Source: Methylocystis sp. H62 (GTDB lineage Bacteria; Pseudomonadota; Alphaproteobacteria; Rhizobiales; Beijerinckiaceae). Taken from it: 64,000 bases of DNA. The notes beneath the pieces were generated by a model that had not been told where the DNA came from, ran no database searches, and saw nothing but the letters and a program-made list of their open reading frames with translations. Of the stretch, positions 45,350-53,522 are shown one piece after another (positions within the stretch are counted from its first letter, which is position 1; the number at the start of each line of letters is the position of its first letter). The DNA is taken from assembly GCF_015709515.1 (NCBI RefSeq), contig NZ_JADNQZ010000046.1:48486-112485 (forward strand), given 5' to 3'. Made by a program: the position numbers and the translations under genes.

Positions 45350-47784
45350 GGCTGTGTCTCAAGGTTGTTAAGGTTGGGGATGAGGTCGGCGGCCCAGGCG
45401 ACGCCGCGCAGACGCAGCCAGGCCGGCAGGAATCCTTCGCGGCCGTGCTCCGCCACGATGCGCTCGATCGCGGTCTGATCGGTCTTCGAGGAAGCGGCGC
45501 AGAGCGCCAGCGCCACGTCGGACAGACCGAGTTCGAAGAGCCGGTTGCCCCGCCGGGATTGGCAGTAGTAGTCGCGCTTCGGCATCGCGCGGGCGAGGAT
45601 TTCGATCTGGCGATCGTTGAGTCCGAAGCGGCGGTAGATCGCGGTGATCTGCGGCTCGATCGCGCGCTCGTTCGGCAACAGCAGGCGGGTCTGGCAGCTC
45701 TCGACGATGGTGGGCGCGATCGCCGAGCTGTCGATGTCGGAAAGCGACTGAGTGGCGAAGATGACGGAGGCGTTCTTCTTGCACAGTGTCTTCAGCCACT
45801 CGCGGAGCTGACCAGCGAAGTCCTCATCGTCGAGCGCCAGCCAGCCCTCGTCGACGATGAGCAGCGTGGGGCTGCCATCGAGGCGGTCTTCGATGCGGTG
45901 GAAGAGATAGGCGAGCACCGCCGGCGCGGCGTCCGTGCCGATCAGGCCCTCGGTCTCGAACGCCTGCACAAAGGCTTCGCCAAGATGCTCGCTCTCGGCA
46001 TCGAGCAGCCGGCCATAGGCGCCGCCGACGCAATAGGGCCGAAGCGCCTGCTTGAGGTCGTTCGATTGAAGGAGGACGGCGAGTCCGGTGAGCGTGCGTT
46101 CGCCGACTGGCGCGCTGGCCAGCGAGGTCAGCGCCGTCCAGATGTATTCCTTCACCTCGGGCGCGATCGTCACGCCCTCGCGCTGCAGGATCGCGACGAT
46201 CCAATCCGCCGCCCACGCGCGCTCCGGCGCGTGGTGGATCCCGGCGAGCGGTTGCAGTGAGACGCTGTCGGCCGCGCCCTCGGTCAGCCCGCCGCCGAGA
46301 TCGTGCCAATCGCCGCCCATAGCGAGCGCGGCAGCGCGAATCGAGCCGCCGAAATCGAAGGCGAACACCTGAGAGCCCGGATAGCGGCGAAACTGGAGCG
46401 CCATCAGCGCCAGCAGCACGGACTTCCCCGCGCCGGTCGGTCCGACGACGAGCGTGTGACCGACGTCGCCGACATGAAGGGAAAACCGGAACGGGGTCGA
46501 GCCTTCGGTCCTGCCATATAGCAAGGGGGGCTGCCCGAAATGCTCATCCCGTTCCGGCCCCGCCCACACCGCCGACAGCGGAATCATGTGGGCGAGATTG
46601 AGCGTCGAGATCGGAGGTTGCCGGACGTTGGCGTAGACATGGCCCGGCAGCGAGCCAAGCCAGGCGTCGACGGCGTTGATTGTCTCCGCCATCGCGGTGA
46701 AGTCGCGGCCCTGAACGATCTTCTCCACCAAACGCAGCTTTTCGGCTGCGATGCGTGGATCGGCGTCCCAGACGGCGACCGTCGCGGTGACATAGGCCTG
46801 ACCGGCATAGTCGGCGCCGAGTTCCTGGAGCGCGAGGTCGGCGTCCGCCGCCTTGTTCGCCGCATCGGTGTCGACGAGCACCGACGCCTCGTTGGTCATC
46901 ACCTCCTTCAGGATCGCCATGATGCTCTTGCGCTTGGCGAACCACTGCCGCCGGATCTTGGTGAGCAGTTTGGTGGCGTCGGTCTTGTCGAGAAGGACGG
47001 CGCGCGTCGACCAGCGATACGGAAAGGCGAGCCGGTTGAGATCGTCGAGCAGCCCGGGCGTGGTCGCGGTCGGAAAACCGACGATGGTCAGGATGCGGAG
47101 ATGCGTGTCGCCGAGACGCGGCTCCAGTCCGCCGGTGAGCGGCTGATCGGCCAGCAGCGCATCGAGATACATCGGCGTCTCGGGCACGCGCACGCGATGG
47201 CGTTTGGTCGAGACGGTTGAATGCAGATAGGTCAGTGTCTCGCCGTCATCGAGCCATGCGCATTCCGGCATGAAGTTCTCGATGAGCTGAAGCACGCGGT
47301 CGGTGCGGTCAGCGAAGCCGCGCAACACCTCATGAGGGTCGAGACCGTTATCGGCCTTGCCTTCATAGAGCCAGCCTTCGGCGCGGGCGGCGTCCTCGGC
47401 CGGCGGCAGGTAGACGAAGGTCAGGAAGTAGCTGGACTCGAAGTGCGAGGCGTCTTCCTCGAAATCGGCCTTGCGCTCGGCATCGACCAGGGCGGACGCG
47501 GCCTCGGGAAAGCGGCTCGCCGGATAGGCGCCGGCGCCATGGCGTTGCGCCTCCACGAAAATGGCCCATCCCGAGCCAAGGCGGCGGAAGGCGTTGTTGA
47601 GGCGGCCGGCGACGGCGACGAGTTCGGCCGGCACCGCGGAATCCAGGTCTGGACCGCGAAAGCGGGCGGTGCGCTGGAAACTGCCGTCCTTGTTGAGGAT
47701 GATGCCCTCGCCCGCGAGCGCGGCCCAGGGCAGGAAATCCGCGAGGCGGGTTGAGGTCCGGCGATATTCGGCAAGGTTCATCAT
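45346..47784 (-). CDS. trbE: Conjugal transfer ATPase TrbE (VirB4-like)
   Basis: 812 residues. N-terminal CagE/VirB4 domain (MNLAEYRRTSTRLADFLPWA, NKDGSFQRTARFRGPDLDSA) and C-terminal ATPase: Walker A VVGPTGAGKSVLLALMALQF, Walker B TLLIVDEGWLALDDEDFAGQ, then KNASVIFATQSLSDIDSSAI and PNERAIEPQITAIYRRFGLN. Energises pilus assembly and substrate transfer at the inner membrane. Long antisense reading frames over this gene are shadows. Intact. Confidence 0.97.
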   Translation of the reverse strand: MMNLAEYRRTSTRLADFLPWAALAGEGIILNKDGSFQRTARFRGPDLDSAVPAELVAVAGRLNNAFRRLGSGWAIFVEAQRHGAGAYPASRFPEAASALVDAERKADFEEDASHFESSYFLTFVYLPPAEDAARAEGWLYEGKADNGLDPHEVLRGFADRTDRVLQLIENFMPECAWLDDGETLTYLHSTVSTKRHRVRVPETPMYLDALLADQPLTGGLEPRLGDTHLRILTIVGFPTATTPGLLDDLNRLAFPYRWSTRAVLLDKTDATKLLTKIRRQWFAKRKSIMAILKEVMTNEASVLVDTDAANKAADADLALQELGADYAGQAYVTATVAVWDADPRIAAEKLRLVEKIVQGRDFTAMAETINAVDAWLGSLPGHVYANVRQPPISTLNLAHMIPLSAVWAGPERDEHFGQPPLLYGRTEGSTPFRFSLHVGDVGHTLVVGPTGAGKSVLLALMALQFRRYPGSQVFAFDFGGSIRAAALAMGGDWHDLGGGLTEGAADSVSLQPLAGIHHAPERAWAADWIVAILQREGVTIAPEVKEYIWTALTSLASAPVGERTLTGLAVLLQSNDLKQALRPYCVGGAYGRLLDAESEHLGEAFVQAFETEGLIGTDAAPAVLAYLFHRIEDRLDGSPTLLIVDEGWLALDDEDFAGQLREWLKTLCKKNASVIFATQSLSDIDSSAIAPTIVESCQTRLLLPNERAIEPQITAIYRRFGLNDRQIEILARAMPKRDYYCQSRRGNRLFELGLSDVALALCAASSKTDQTAIERIVAEHGREGFLPAWLRLRGVAWAADLIPNLNNLETQP

Positions 47785-47791
47785 TGGGACC

Positions 47792-48073
47792 TCACGCGCT
47801 CAGATGGCCGGGAATGCGCAGATGCCGGCGCACCACGTCGACGAATTGCGGATCGCGCTTGGCCGCCCACACGGCCGCGAAATGCCCGATCGCCCAGAGC
47901 CCGAGGCCGACCAGCCAGAGGCGCAGGCCAAGGCCGAGCGCCGCCGCCAGCGTGCCGTTGAGGATCGCGATGGAGCGTGGCGCGCCGCCAAGCAGAATGT
48001 GCTCGGTGAGTGCGCGATGGACCGGGACGGCGTAGCCCGGCACTTCGCTGGCGCTGTCGATCAGGCTCGCCAT
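47792..48073 (-). CDS. trbD: Conjugal transfer protein TrbD (VirB3-like)
   Basis: 93 residues from ATG 48073: SEVPGYAVPVHRALTEHILL, GGAPRSIAILNGTLAAALGL, LWLVGLGLWAIGHFAAVWAA, KRDPQFVDVVRRHLRIPGHL. The motif PVHRAL...GAPR and the final DPQF...R.H are typical of TrbD. Small inner-membrane partner of TrbE. Start overlaps the trbC stop. Confidence 0.94.
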   Translation of the reverse strand: MASLIDSASEVPGYAVPVHRALTEHILLGGAPRSIAILNGTLAAALGLGLRLWLVGLGLWAIGHFAAVWAAKRDPQFVDVVRRHLRIPGHLSA

Positions 48074-48405
48074 CAGACGAGCGCTCCGCCGCCGAACGAG
48101 AAGAACGACAGGAAGAAGCTCGACGCGGCGAAGGCGATCGACAGGCCGAAGACGATCTGGATCAGCTTCCGCGCGCCGCCAGACGTATCGCCGAAGGCGA
48201 GTGTTAGACCCGTGATGATGATGATCATCACGGCGATGATCTTGGCCACAGGTCCCTCGATGGATTCGAGGATCGATTGCAGCGGCGCTTCCCACGGCAT
48301 GGACGAACCGGATGCATGGGCGGCGGGCGCCAGCATCATGCTGACGATGGTGACGGACACGGCCGTCGCGATATGACTGCGAATACGCAAGGCATGGCGG
48401 ATCAT
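48073..48405 (-). CDS. trbC: Conjugal transfer pilin TrbC (VirB2-like)
   Basis: 110 residues. Long signal (HIATAVSVTIVSMMLAPAAH ending AHA), then SSMPWEAPLQSILESIEGPV and the two hydrophobic helices AKIIAVMIIIITGLTLAFGD and KLIQIVFGLSIAFAASSFFL. Major pilus subunit precursor. Sits between trbB and trbD with short overlaps. Confidence 0.94.
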   Translation of the reverse strand: MIRHALRIRSHIATAVSVTIVSMMLAPAAHASGSSMPWEAPLQSILESIEGPVAKIIAVMIIIITGLTLAFGDTSGGARKLIQIVFGLSIAFAASSFFLSFFSFGGGALV

Positions 48406-49385
48406 GTGAGGTCTCCTGAAGCGGGCTGAGTTGCGGGGATGACGCGGTAGTCGCCGTCCGACTGGAGGCCATCGACGCGGGCGAGTTCGGCGAGGCGGCG
48501 GCTTGCGCCGCGGCCACTGAGCACTGCGACGAGATCGATGGTCTCTGCGATCAGTGCGCGCGGGACGGTGACGACGGCTTCCTGGATGAGCTGCTCAAGG
48601 CGGCGCAGCGCGCCGAGCGCGGTGCCGGCGTGGATGGTGCCGATGCCGCCCGGGTGGCCCGTCCCCCAGGCCTTGAGCAAATCCAGCGCCTCGGCGCCGC
48701 GCACCTCGCCGATTGGAATGCGATCGGGGCGTAGGCGAAGCGAGGAGCGGACGAGATCGGATAGCGAGGCGACGCCGTCCTTGGTGCGCATGGCGACGAG
48801 GTTGGGCGCGGCGCATTGCAGCTCGCGCGTATCCTCGATCAGAACGACGCGGTCGGAGGTCTTCGACACCTCGGCGAGCAGCGCGTTGGTGAGCGTGGTC
48901 TTGCCGGTCGAGGTGCCGCCGGCGACGAGGATGTTGCGGCGATCCGCAACGGCGCGACGGAGCATCTCCGCCTGTTCGGCCGACATGATGTCGGCGGCGA
49001 CGTAGTCAGCGAGCGTGAAGACGGCGACGGCCGGTTTGCGGATCGCGAACGCCGGAGCGGCGACGACGGGCGGCAGAAGGCCCTCGAACCGCTCTCCCGT
49101 CTCGGGAAGCTCCGCCGAAACGCGCGGTGAACCGGAATGGACCTCCGCGCCGACGCGGTGCGCGACCAGGCGGACGATGCGTTCGCCGTCCGCGGGCGAC
49201 AGGCGCTCTCCGGTGTCGGAGAGTCCCTCGGACAGCCGGTCAATCCAGAGCCGCCCGTCGGGATTGAGCATCACCTCGACGATCGACGGGTCTTCCAGGA
49301 ATCCGGCTATGGCGGGGCCGAGGGCCGTGCGCAACATGCTTGCGCCTCGCTGGATTGCCTCTGATTGCTGGTGAGAAACCGCCAT
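48402..49385 (-). CDS. trbB: Conjugal transfer ATPase TrbB (VirB11-like)
   Basis: 327 residues from ATG 49385 ([20 protein letters not shown]). VirB11 motifs: [20 protein letters not shown], Walker [21 protein letters not shown], Asp box [20 protein letters not shown], and [20 protein letters not shown] with Walker B, then [20 protein letters not shown]. Hexameric motor of the secretion system. First preserved gene of the operon; traG and copG, usually directly upstream, are not there (a copG fragment lies at 53.0 kb). Confidence 0.96.
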   Translation of the reverse strand: MAVSHQQSEAIQRGASMLRTALGPAIAGFLEDPSIVEVMLNPDGRLWIDRLSEGLSDTGERLSPADGERIVRLVAHRVGAEVHSGSPRVSAELPETGERFEGLLPPVVAAPAFAIRKPAVAVFTLADYVAADIMSAEQAEMLRRAVADRRNILVAGGTSTGKTTLTNALLAEVSKTSDRVVLIEDTRELQCAAPNLVAMRTKDGVASLSDLVRSSLRLRPDRIPIGEVRGAEALDLLKAWGTGHPGGIGTIHAGTALGALRRLEQLIQEAVVTVPRALIAETIDLVAVLSGRGASRRLAELARVDGLQSDGDYRVIPATQPASGDLT

Positions 49386-49777
49386 GTCGTCCCCGTCTGT
49401 GCGGGACCGCAGACATGCGGCCCTGGATCGGGGATCAGTAGAAGAGGCAGAAGTCAGGGCATGACAACAAGCAGAATGGGGTCGTCGTGCTCTGGCGTAC
49501 AAAGACAGGGAGACGGCGGAATTGACAAACCCCTGCGATGCCCGGCGCGGGCTGTTTCTCAGGTCGAGATGCCCCTCCAAGTTCTTTGGCTTTTTTCAGG
49601 AATGGCAGATCTTGAGCGACAATGCCGTCCGTCACACCAGGGTGCCCTGGGTGTTCATGGCGCGAACTCGCCGCACGAACTCAACGTATTGCAACCACAA
49701 CTCGCCACCGAGACAGCAAACCCGAAGCCCGCTATGTGGTGCCACGATGGTCGCAACAGAGTTTGGCGGATTATCGT
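49386..49777. other. Gap between trbB and AraC gene; element boundary
   Basis: About 390 bases. Short open frames on both strands (a reverse one reads DLPFLKKAKELGG) have no family I recognise. This is where the usual copG-trbB contact has been replaced by foreign cargo. No operator-like palindrome is obvious. Confidence 0.5.
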
Positions 49778-50260
49778 ATGTCCAATCAGGAACCCGCGCT
49801 GTTGCGCCGACTATTGCGCGCGAAGGACCGCATGGACGCGGCCTCCGAAGAGGAATGGCCCGTCGAGCGGCTCGCAAGCGTTAGCGGCATATCCGAGGCG
49901 CACTTCGCGCGCTCATTCAAGGATGCCTTCGGGATCCCGCCGCATCGCTATCTGCTGACGCGTCGCATCGAACGCGCCAAGGCGCTGCTGCGCGACACCG
50001 ACCAGCCGATCATCGACATCGCCTTCCAGACCGGCTGGTCGAGCCTCGGCACGTTCGGGCGCGTCTTCAAGGACATCACCGGCGACAGCCCCACCGAACT
50101 GCGCGCTCGCGAGCAGGCGACCGCTTATGCGCTCGAACAGGTTCCGCACTGCTTCGTCAGCGCCGCGTTTCGCCCCAACCTCAAGACCGCAGTTTCGGAG
50201 AAGCGTCGCCAGCAAGGCGGCGATAGAAAGGAGCCAGACGAAACGGAGGTTCCCAAATGA
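49778..50260 (+). CDS. AraC-family regulator (DNA-binding domain only)
   Basis: 160 residues from ATG 49778 (MSNQEPALLRRLLRAKDRMD). Twin HTH of AraC: WPVERLASVSGISEAHFARS, FKDAFGIPPHRYLLTRRIER, AKALLRDTDQPIIDIAFQTG and WSSLGTFGRVFKDITGDSPT. No N-terminal ligand domain; instead a C-terminal about 45-residue tail (PHCFVSAAFRPNLKTAVSEK) typical of AraC proteins paired with VOC genes. The stop overlaps the VOC start (ATGA). Confidence 0.92.
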   Translation: MSNQEPALLRRLLRAKDRMDAASEEEWPVERLASVSGISEAHFARSFKDAFGIPPHRYLLTRRIERAKALLRDTDQPIIDIAFQTGWSSLGTFGRVFKDITGDSPTELRAREQATAYALEQVPHCFVSAAFRPNLKTAVSEKRRQQGGDRKEPDETEVPK

Positions 50261-50664
50261 CTGCAGGTATTGGCGTAATAGGTCTCTACGTCCACGATCA
50301 GGACGAAGCGCTCGACTTCTACATCAACAAGCTGGGCTTCGTGCCCCATGCGGACAATCGCAACGGCAATTACCGCTGGCTCACCGTGAAGCATCCGGAT
50401 CAGCGCTCGTTCGAGTTGGGCCTCTTCCTGCCACAAGAGCCCGTGCTCGACGCCGCAACCGCGCAGACCATGCGCGAAATGGTGGCCAAGGGCGCCATGC
50501 CGCCTCTGGTGCTCGTCGTCGATGATTGCCGCGCCGCCTATGAGCGTATGCGCACCAAGGGCGTCGAGTTTACACAGGAGCCGATGGCTCGCTTCGGCGG
50601 CGTCGACGCCAACCTCCGCGATCCCTCTGGCAACGCCTGGAAGATGATCGAGGCACGCGCCTGA
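50257..50664 (+). CDS. VOC-family protein
   Basis: 135 residues. VOC pattern GVIGLYVHDQDEALDFYINK, LGFVPHADNRNGNYRWLTVK, PPLVLVVDDCRAAYERMRTK and ANLRDPSGNAWKMIEARA. Closest in style to single-domain VOC proteins that sit behind AraC regulators. Possible ligand-sensing, lyase or resistance role; not determinable. Translationally coupled to AraC upstream and to the membrane gene downstream. Confidence 0.91.
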   Translation: MTAGIGVIGLYVHDQDEALDFYINKLGFVPHADNRNGNYRWLTVKHPDQRSFELGLFLPQEPVLDAATAQTMREMVAKGAMPPLVLVVDDCRAAYERMRTKGVEFTQEPMARFGGVDANLRDPSGNAWKMIEARA

Positions 50665-50705
50665 TGTACGCCAAATTCATTCACACGCGGAGCAAGGAGG
50701 CCTCT

Positions 50706-50909
50706 GTGAGCAAGCTCATTCGCCAGTTTCACCGCTGGGTGTCGATGCTCTTTGTGCTGAGCGTCGTCGCCACGACCGTCGCGCTTGCGCGGCCGGACCC
50801 GATCCAGTGGATGGCCTATCTGCCGCTTTTCCCGCTCGCCCTGCTCGCGCTGAGCGGCATTTACATCTTCGTGGCGCCGTATTTGCCGAAGCGTCGCGCA
50901 GGAGCCTGA
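50706..50909 (+). CDS. Small two-helix membrane protein
   Basis: 67 residues from GTG 50706, chosen for its AGGAGG 5 bases upstream (an ATG at 50664 overlaps the VOC stop but lacks one). SKLIRQFHRWVSMLFVLSVV, then WMAYLPLFPLALLALSGIYI and FVAPYLPKRRAGA. Resembles short PepSY-like or unnamed inner-membrane proteins co-encoded with VOC genes. Function unknown. Confidence 0.75.
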   Translation: MSKLIRQFHRWVSMLFVLSVVATTVALARPDPIQWMAYLPLFPLALLALSGIYIFVAPYLPKRRAGA

Positions 50910-50914
50910 AACCT

Positions 50915-51338
50915 ATGACGAAGAAACCTGTCCCTCGCACAGCCAAGGCGCCAATCTCATCGTCATCAGTGCGGGGCGATTGGCGCCCGCGAGACCCTCG
51001 ACCGTATCCGCACGCTCATTCGCGAAGCCGATCCGGACGCGGTCGAAGAGGCGAAGTGGCCGAAAGCGGCCAACCCGGCCGGCGTGCCCACATGGTCGCA
51101 CGACGGCATCATCTGCACGGGCGAAATCTACAAGGACAAGGTCAAGCTGACGTTCATGCATGGCGCCGCGCTCAAGGACCCTTCGCGGCTCTTCAACGCG
51201 GGCCTCGATGGCGGAACGCGGCGCGGCATCGACATCCACGAGGGCGATCACATTGGCGAGAGGGCATTTATGGCGCTCATCCGCGAGGCCACGGCGCTGA
51301 ACACGGCAAAAAATGCGGCGAAGGGGAAGCGCAGCTGA
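50915..51338 (+). pseudogene. DUF1801-type protein, frameshifted
   Basis: The N-terminal frame reads MTKKPVPRTAKAPISSSSVR, and after about residue 22 homology passes to the next frame: ETLDRIRTLIREADPDAVEE, AKWPKAANPAGVPTWSHDGI, CTGEIYKDKVKLTFMHGAAL and LDGGTRRGIDIHEGDHIGER. The latter is DUF1801 (YdhG-like). Frames differ by one base near 50970-50985. AGGAG is present upstream of ATG 50915. Recent damage or sequencing error. Last gene of the AraC cargo. Confidence 0.75.
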
Positions 51339-51526
51339 ACGCTCCGGAACTTTGCGCGGGTAGCGACCGGAATCGGCGATCTCCGGCGTAATGGGCCGGG
51401 CAGGCGGGAAGGGCAGATGTTGATCGACCCCGCCCTTCGCCACAATATGCCGACCTCGGCATCGATGGCCCATTTGAGCCAGGGTGCTGTCAAAAAAATC
51501 GCAACGGGGTCGTACGCAGCAGCTAG

Positions 51527-51568
51527 CGCGCATCATCATGCAATACAATTGTTGCATGATGATGCGCG
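51527..51568. promoter_or_regulatory. 17-bp perfect inverted repeat upstream of an ArsR gene
   Basis: CGCGCATCATCATGCAA (51527-51543) and TTGCATGATGATGCGCG (51552-51568) pair perfectly around an 8-base spacer, 18 bases before the arsR ATG. Much longer than a usual ArsR operator, but ideally placed for autoregulation. It would also form a strong hairpin. Confidence 0.8.
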
Positions 51569-51586
51569 TTTTGGTACAGGTCGCGC

Positions 51587-51904
51587 ATGGACCTTGACGG
51601 TATTTTTGCTGCCCTCTCGGATGCTACGCGCCGTCGCATGCTTGACGAATTGTCGAAAACCGACGGTCAAACAATATTCGAATTGCACGTTCGGCTAACG
51701 CAATTGCACGGGGCAAGTCTTTCGCGGCAAGCCTTGTCGCGACACCTGTCCGTGCTTGAGGACGCCGGTCTCGTGCGTTCCGAATGGCGCTAGCGAAGCA
51801 AACACCACTTTCTCGATCGCGCGCCGCTGCGGCGCGCGTGGAAACTCTGGATGAGGCCCTTGGCCGAGTCCGACCCCAAAGCAAAAAGCGAGGCGCCGAA
51901 ATGA
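51587..51904 (+). pseudogene. ArsR-family regulator with in-frame amber codon
   Basis: MDLDGIFAALSDATRRRMLD, LSKTDGQTIFELHVRLTQLH, LSRQALSRHLSVLEDAGLVR and SEWR end at TAG 51791-51793. The same frame then continues RSKHHFLDRAPLRRAWKLWM then RPLAESDPKAKSEAPK, the normal ArsR C-terminus, to TGA 51902-51904, which overlaps the VOC start. So one codon was mutated to TAG. The truncated 68-residue product still contains the HTH and could bind DNA weakly. Confidence 0.82.
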
Positions 51905-52287
51905 AAATTGTCCTTACCAGCGTGCTTGTCGACGACCAGGAGAAGGCCCTGAAATTTTATCTGGACGTCCTCGGCTTCGCGCCAAAGGACGATATTCCGA
52001 TGGGCGGCCACCGTTGGCTGACGATGGTGTCGGCCGGCGATTTGGACGGCGTGCAACTGCTTCTGGAGCCCGACGAACATCCGGCCGCAAAGCCATTCAA
52101 GGCGGCGCTCGTTGCGGACGGCATTCCCTGCGCATCCTTCGGCGTCGACGATGTGCAAGCGGAGTATGACCGCCTTTCCAAGCAGGGCGTGCGCTTCACG
52201 CAGCCGCCCACGGCGCTAGGGCCGGTCACAACGGCGGTGTTCTATGACACCTGCGGCAACCTCATCCAAATCGCGCAAAAGCATTGA
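51901..52287 (+). CDS. VOC-family protein
   Basis: 128 residues from ATG 51901, overlapping the ArsR stop. MKIVLTSVLVDDQEKALKFY, LDVLGFAPKDDIPMGGHRWL, LDGVQLLLEPDEHPAAKPFK, FGVDDVQAEYDRLSKQGVRF and AVFYDTCGNLIQIAQKH. This VOC subtype commonly follows an ArsR gene of the same sort as here. Substrate unknown. The next gene starts within its last codons. Confidence 0.92.
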   Translation: MKIVLTSVLVDDQEKALKFYLDVLGFAPKDDIPMGGHRWLTMVSAGDLDGVQLLLEPDEHPAAKPFKAALVADGIPCASFGVDDVQAEYDRLSKQGVRFTQPPTALGPVTTAVFYDTCGNLIQIAQKH

Positions 52288-52298
52288 GCGAGGCAGTC

Positions 52299-52865
52299 GT
52301 GAGCAAGGCAACAATTCCCGCTGAAGTGACCAGCGCCATCGCCAACCTCGCCTCCGGCGATCTTAGCACGCACGGCGAAGCCTACGAGTTTCTCTTGCTC
52401 GCGACGGAGGACAGCGCCAGATGGGCCGACGCCGCTTGCGCGGAAATCGCACCGCTCATGAAGCACAAGGACGGTCGCGTGCGCTCGATTGCGGGCCAGA
52501 TGCTTTGTGCCCTCTCCCCCAACGCATCCAGGAAGACTGTTGCCGCCGCGCTGGATGATCTGATGGCGGCGACGCATGACAAAGCGTTCGTGACCGCGCG
52601 CCACGTTCTGCTCGCCCTGTGGCGCGTGGGAAAGGCGGACACCCAACTGCGTTCCAAACTCGTGAAGCGCCTGCGCGCGCGCTTTGTCGAGTCTTCCCGA
52701 GAGAAGAACAGCACGCTGATCCGCTATGACATCGCCTGTGTCCTTCGCCGCCTATTCGACGAAACGGGCGACGCCGCTGTGAAGTCGACAACTCTTGCGC
52801 TGATCGAGTTGGAACCGGACGCCAAGTACCGGAAGAAGTATGCTGGCGCGTGGAAGGGCGCGTGA
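52299..52865 (+). CDS. HEAT-like repeat protein
   Basis: 188 residues from GTG 52299 (GAGGCAG upstream; a TTG five codons earlier is possible and would overlap the VOC stop). All-helical, HEAT/armadillo-like pairs: ATIPAEVTSAIANLASGDLS, RWADAACAEIAPLMKHKDGR, VRSIAGQMLCALSPNASRKT, ARHVLLALWRVGKADTQLRS and DIACVLRRLFDETGDAAVKS. Similar small HEAT proteins of unknown function accompany ArsR-VOC pairs. No AlkD catalytic residues are recognised. 156 unassigned bases follow before copG. Confidence 0.75.
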   Translation: MSKATIPAEVTSAIANLASGDLSTHGEAYEFLLLATEDSARWADAACAEIAPLMKHKDGRVRSIAGQMLCALSPNASRKTVAAALDDLMAATHDKAFVTARHVLLALWRVGKADTQLRSKLVKRLRARFVESSREKNSTLIRYDIACVLRRLFDETGDAAVKSTTLALIELEPDAKYRKKYAGAWKGA

Positions 52866-53021
52866 GAATGGCGACCCTATCGGGCCTTGAAGATTGCGTA
52901 GGGCCGCGATCGGCGAATTCCTGCCTGATGGCGGTCCGATCATGCATGTCTGCAGCGAGGCCGTTTGCGGTCAAAAGCTGCTGTACGGAACTTAAACTGA
53001 GACACTGCTGCCGAGCGACGG

Positions 53022-53396
53022 TCATTCTGCGCCTTGGCCTCCGACGATATCATCGGAAATTTCCTCACGCACCTTCGGCCCCTTCGCGAGCCGCCGCCCG
53101 AGCGCGGCGACGAAGGCGTCGTAGCGCTCGCCCGCCTGCGCGCGCGCGGCTGCCTGGGCGGGCTCTGGCAAAGGCGGATTGGTGGCGAGCCAGTGGCGGA
53201 CGAACACCGCGAGCATTTCCACGGAAATGCCGAGATCGCGTTCCATGCGCGTCATGCGCCGGTCGAGCTGATCCAACCGCTTGGTGGTCGCGGCTTCCTG
53301 GCGCTCGGCGGCGTCGGGCGACAGGAAGGAGGCGATCGCCGCTTCCGCGACCAGGGATCGCGATTGATCGCGGCGCGCGGCATAAGCGGCGAGCGT
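53022..53396 (-). pseudogene. CopG-like protein of the trb region, 5' truncated by IS21
   Basis: The reverse frame reads TLAAYAARRDQSRSLVAEAA, TTKRLDQLDRRMTRMERDLG, ISVEMLAVFVRHWLATNPPL and GERYDAFVAALGRRLAKGPK. It is the ribbon-helix-helix CopG-family protein that normally lies between traG and trbB in Rhizobiales conjugative elements. The N-terminal RHH strand is cut at 53396, where the IS21 end begins. It fixes where the original trb operon start was before cargo (49.8-52.9 kb) entered. Confidence 0.82.
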
Positions 53397-53522
53397 CTAA
53401 AGCGCGGGCGCAAAGTGTACCACTGAACCGGTTTTGATCTTCCGCTTTGATGGCGGGGCAAAAGTGTACCGGTCCTGATAGGCCGACTCGATGTCATCGA
53501 CTGGCATTGAGAGGCCGAAAGG

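Noticed and set aside
45331..47784. Long forward-strand frames (for example 45331-46260) opposite trbE
   Set aside because: Antisense shadows of a fully conserved VirB4 ATPase; no ribosome sites and no recognisable domains.
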